Shown: piece by piece, positions 6,805-8,662 of the stretch
Layout: each line of letters starts with the position of its first letter
Position numbering within the stretch: the stretch's first letter is position 1
Assembly (NCBI GenBank): GCA_002291875.1
Contig: DBAV01000126.1
Coordinates: forward strand, 1 to 8,662
Direction: 5' to 3'
DNA: 8,662 nt
From: Hyphomonadaceae bacterium UBA1001
Lineage (GTDB): Bacteria; Pseudomonadota; Alphaproteobacteria; Caulobacterales; Aquidulcibacteraceae
Position numbers and translations under genes: made by a program
Notes under the pieces: generated by a model
Databases searched by the model: none
Seen by the model: only the letters and a program-made list of their open reading frames with translations
What the model was told of the DNA's origin: nothing

Positions 6805-7788
6805 TCAGGCCGCCTTGCGCGGGGCGGCGTTGCGCATCACCTGCTGTTCGATCCAGGGATAGGTCTGTTCCAGGCCCTGGCGCAGGCCCTGGCCCGGCGC
6901 CCAGCCCAGCCGCTGCCTGATCAGCGCATTGTCCGAATTGCGGCCGCGCACGCCCTGCGGCCCCGGCACATGCCGCAGCTCCAGCGCCTTGCCGGCGATG
7001 TCGGCGACCATCAGCGCCAGCCCGTTGATCGTCACCATCTCCTCCGAGCCGATGTTCACCGGGCCTTCGAAATCCGACCGGTACAGCCGCATCGTGCCTT
7101 CCAGGCATTCATCGATGTAGAGGAAGCTGCGGGTCTGCTGGCCATCGCCCCAGATCTCGATCTGCCCGCCCTGCGGGGCCTGCGCCACCTTGCGGCACAT
7201 CGCCGCCGGCGCCTTCTCACGCCCGCCATCCCAGGTGCCTTGCGGGCCGAAGATGTTGTGGTACCGCGCGATGCGGTTGCGCATGCCGTGATTGCGGTTG
7301 TAGGCGAGATAGAGCCGTTCGCTGAACAGCTTCTCCCAGCCGTATTCACTGTCGGGCGCGGCCGGATAGGCGCTGTCCTCGGAGCATTTGGGGTTGTCCG
7401 GATCCTCCTGGTTGTAGGCCGGGTACATGCAGGCCGAGGAGGAGTAGAACACGCCCTTGATGGTCCGCTTGTGGCAGGCATCCAGCACGTTCAGGTTGAT
7501 GGTGGCGGAGTTGTGCATCACCTCGGCGTCGTGGTCGCCGCTGAAGATGTAGCCCGCCCCGCCCATGTCGGCGGCCAGCTGGTACACCTCGTCGAAGCGG
7601 CGGTCGATCACCGCGCGGCACAGCGCCTGGTCGCGCAGATCCCCGATCACGAAGTCATCGGCCTCGGTCTCGGCGTATTCATGCGCCTTGATGTCCACGC
7701 CGCGGACCCAGAAGCCCTCGCGCTTGAGGCGCCTGACCAGGTGGCCGCCGATGAAGCCGCCCGCGCCGCAGACCAGTGCCGTCTTCAT
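6805..7788 (-). CDS. gme: GDP-mannose 3,5-epimerase-like NAD-dependent epimerase
   Basis: A 327-residue cytosolic short-chain dehydrogenase/reductase of the extended type. GDP-mannose 3,5-epimerase converts GDP-D-mannose to GDP-L-galactose and GDP-L-gulose, using bound NAD+ for transient oxidation at C4. The NAD loop is GAGGFIGG (8-15). The match to the plant enzyme is close along the whole length: LAADMGGAG (71-79), FYSSSACMYP (114-123), YHNIFGPQGTWDGGREKAPAA (176-196 region), WGDGQQTRSF (213-222) and PGPQGVRGRNSDN (275-287). The Arabidopsis active-site residues C145, Y174, K178, K217 and R306 fall on C120, Y149, K153, K192 and R281, each at a constant offset of 25, which supports true GME chemistry over a generic epimerase. 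The start at 7788 has AGGGA (7798-7802) 9 bases ahead. It lies 25 bases after the small gene at 7814-7993. GME is best known for plant vitamin C synthesis; in bacteria an L-galactose- or L-gulose-containing glycan is the likelier destination. Confidence 0.93.
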   Translation of the reverse strand: MKTALVCGAGGFIGGHLVRRLKREGFWVRGVDIKAHEYAETEADDFVIGDLRDQALCRAVIDRRFDEVYQLAADMGGAGYIFSGDHDAEVMHNSATINLNVLDACHKRTIKGVFYSSSACMYPAYNQEDPDNPKCSEDSAYPAAPDSEYGWEKLFSERLYLAYNRNHGMRNRIARYHNIFGPQGTWDGGREKAPAAMCRKVAQAPQGGQIEIWGDGQQTRSFLYIDECLEGTMRLYRSDFEGPVNIGSEEMVTINGLALMVADIAGKALELRHVPGPQGVRGRNSDNALIRQRLGWAPGQGLRQGLEQTYPWIEQQVMRNAAPRKAA

Positions 7789-7813
7789 GATCGGGTTTCC
7801 CTGCTGTCGCCGT

Positions 7814-7993
7814 TCAGCTCTTGGCGGGCGTGGCGGAGGGCGAGGCCGCGCCCTTCAGCGCCGCCGAGACGCGGGCCAGCATGTCGAAGATCTCCTCGCG
7901 GCTGTACTGGCCCATGGTCTTCTTCTCGGCCTTCATGATCTCGCCCACGATACGGAACGCGGCGTATTCATGGCTCCAGTTGTACTCTTCCAT
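7814..7993 (-). CDS. Small conserved-looking protein, 59 residues, unknown function
   Basis: An ATG at 7993 with a strong Shine-Dalgarno GAGGAG (8002-8007) 8 bases ahead opens a frame of 59 codons ending in TGA at 7814. The protein begins MEEYNWSHEYAAFRIVGEIM. It is charged and probably two helices (about 8-25 and 31-48), followed by an Ala/Ser/Pro-rich tail (48-59). There is no signal peptide, membrane helix, cysteine or known motif, and I do not recognise a family. It fits exactly between the upstream methyltransferase (31-base gap) and the epimerase (25-base gap), which, with the good ribosome site, argues it is a real gene. Its role may be a small partner of a neighbouring enzyme, which is a guess. 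Confidence 0.75.
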   Translation of the reverse strand: MEEYNWSHEYAAFRIVGEIMKAEKKTMGQYSREEIFDMLARVSAALKGAASPSATPAKS

Positions 7994-8001
7994 CGGTGCT
8001 T

Positions 8002-8007
8002 CTCCTC
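8002..8007 (-). promoter_or_regulatory. Strong ribosome binding site of the 59-residue gene
   Basis: GAGGAG on the reverse strand, 8 bases before the ATG at 7993. It is the best Shine-Dalgarno in the window and the main support for this short gene. Confidence 0.7.
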
Positions 8008-8024
8008 AAGCTCGATCAAGGGTT

Positions 8025-8662
8025 TCAGGCAGCCCGCACCGCGTCGGGCTGCGGCAGCTGGCGGATGCGCGAGGGCTGTTCGCTGCGCAGGTTGTCTGAC
8101 CACCAGCGCACGAATTCGGCAAGGCTCTGGCGTGTGACATCGCCGCTCTTGCGGAAGGTCAGCAGCAGGTTGCCGGCCAGGGCCTCGCCCTCGCCGAAGA
8201 CGAAGCTCGGCACCTTGTCGCTGAAGCTGTGGCCCGGCCAATGGCGTTCCAGCGCGGCGGGGTCGATGCGGTCGACCGGGCCGTCCAGCATCTCCAGCCC
8301 CAGCAGGTCGAGCCAGCGGCGGCGGAATGTCTCGCTGGCCAGATAGCCGCGCGGGATCGAATTGGCATCCGCCACGCCGTCGATCCGGCCCAGGCAGGTG
8401 ATGAAGGCATGCCCCCCCGGCCGCAGCGCCGTGGCCACCAGGCCCAGCAGCCGGCCGAGGCCGCGCAGGCCGCCGATGAACAGTCCGTTCTGCATCAGCA
8501 CCACGCCGTCGAAGGTGCCGCGCGGCAGGTCCATCCGGTCGGCCCAGGCGATGCCGCGCGGCGGGCGCCCGGCCCATTTCGGCAGGCGGTCGCGCCAGTC
8601 ATTCAGCGGTGCCGCATCATCCGTCAGGGTCAGCGGGTCCAGCGCCGTCACCTGCGCGCCGA
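8025..8662 (-). CDS. Class I SAM-dependent methyltransferase, C-terminal part (cut by window edge)
   Basis: The frame is open from the right edge to TGA at 8025, giving about 212 residues. The first residues read GAQVTALDPLTL, the second strand of a methyltransferase fold, where the acidic residue (D of ALDP) would bind the SAM ribose; motif I must lie just beyond the edge. Then come ADRMDLPRGTFDGVVLMQNG, the usual acidic motif and strand 4, and LRPGGHAFITC, the post-motif turn of class I enzymes. The C-terminal 100 residues are variable and give no substrate clue. A GTG at 8651 codes for the valine of GAQVTALDP and is not the real start, because the fold continues upstream of it. It is the first gene seen in the operon and ends 31 bases before the 59-residue gene. 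The family is fairly sure; the target is unknown, though a sugar is plausible from context. Confidence 0.8.
   Translation of the reverse strand, partial: GAQVTALDPLTLTDDAAPLNDWRDRLPKWAGRPPRGIAWADRMDLPRGTFDGVVLMQNGLFIGGLRGLGRLLGLVATALRPGGHAFITCLGRIDGVADANSIPRGYLASETFRRRWLDLLGLEMLDGPVDRIDPAALERHWPGHSFSDKVPSFVFGEGEALAGNLLLTFRKSGDVTRQSLAEFVRWWSDNLRSEQPSRIRQLPQPDAVRAA

Noticed and set aside
6574..7938. Plus-strand open frame of 454 codons opposite the epimerase
   Set aside because: It is an antisense shadow of a gene whose active-site residues are all identifiable on the other strand.
8649..8651. GTG as the start of the right-edge methyltransferase
   Set aside because: It encodes the valine inside GAQVTALDP, the second strand of the fold; the frame stays open to the edge and motif I must lie upstream.

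Overview
The window is a dense run of nine genes, all on the minus strand, so transcription runs from the right edge (8662) to the left edge (1). Base composition is high in G+C throughout, with strong G/C third-position bias and long antisense open frames. Together with the protein sequences this suggests a high-GC alphaproteobacterium. Acetobacteraceae or a relative in Rhodospirillales is my best guess, but nothing here (no rRNA, no marker gene) settles it.

In order of transcription the window holds: the C-terminal part of a class I SAM-dependent methyltransferase (8025-8662, cut by the right edge); a small unassigned 59-residue protein (7814-7993); a GDP-mannose 3,5-epimerase-like enzyme (6805-7788); a transglutaminase-like cysteine protein with an N-terminal beta-rich domain (5475-6794); a small five-unit repeat protein (5008-5379); a UDP-glucose/GDP-mannose-family nucleotide-sugar dehydrogenase (3552-4946); an FkbM-type methyltransferase with an N-terminal extension (2251-3543); a glutamine-dependent NAD+ synthetase, NadE (224-2254); and the first 66 residues of another class I methyltransferase (1-198, cut by the left edge). 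Gaps between genes are 8 to 95 bases and one junction is an ATGA overlap. I see no convincing terminator or internal promoter, so the set reads as one operon whose promoter lies beyond the right edge.

Two enzymes remodel nucleotide sugars (epimerase and dehydrogenase) and three are methyltransferases, which points to making and capping an unusual surface or secreted glycan. There is no glycosyltransferase, flippase or polymerase in the window, so this is probably the precursor and modification part of a larger locus. NadE supplies NAD+, which the dehydrogenase consumes at two per sugar; whether that explains its position is inference.

The least ordinary parts are the transglutaminase-like protein, whose N-terminal domain seems related to that of the FkbM protein four genes downstream in the window; the repeat protein, with an alternating 22/27-residue period; and a roughly 190-base low-GC patch inside the transglutaminase-like gene. 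These are the best candidates for a poorly described glycan-linked system.
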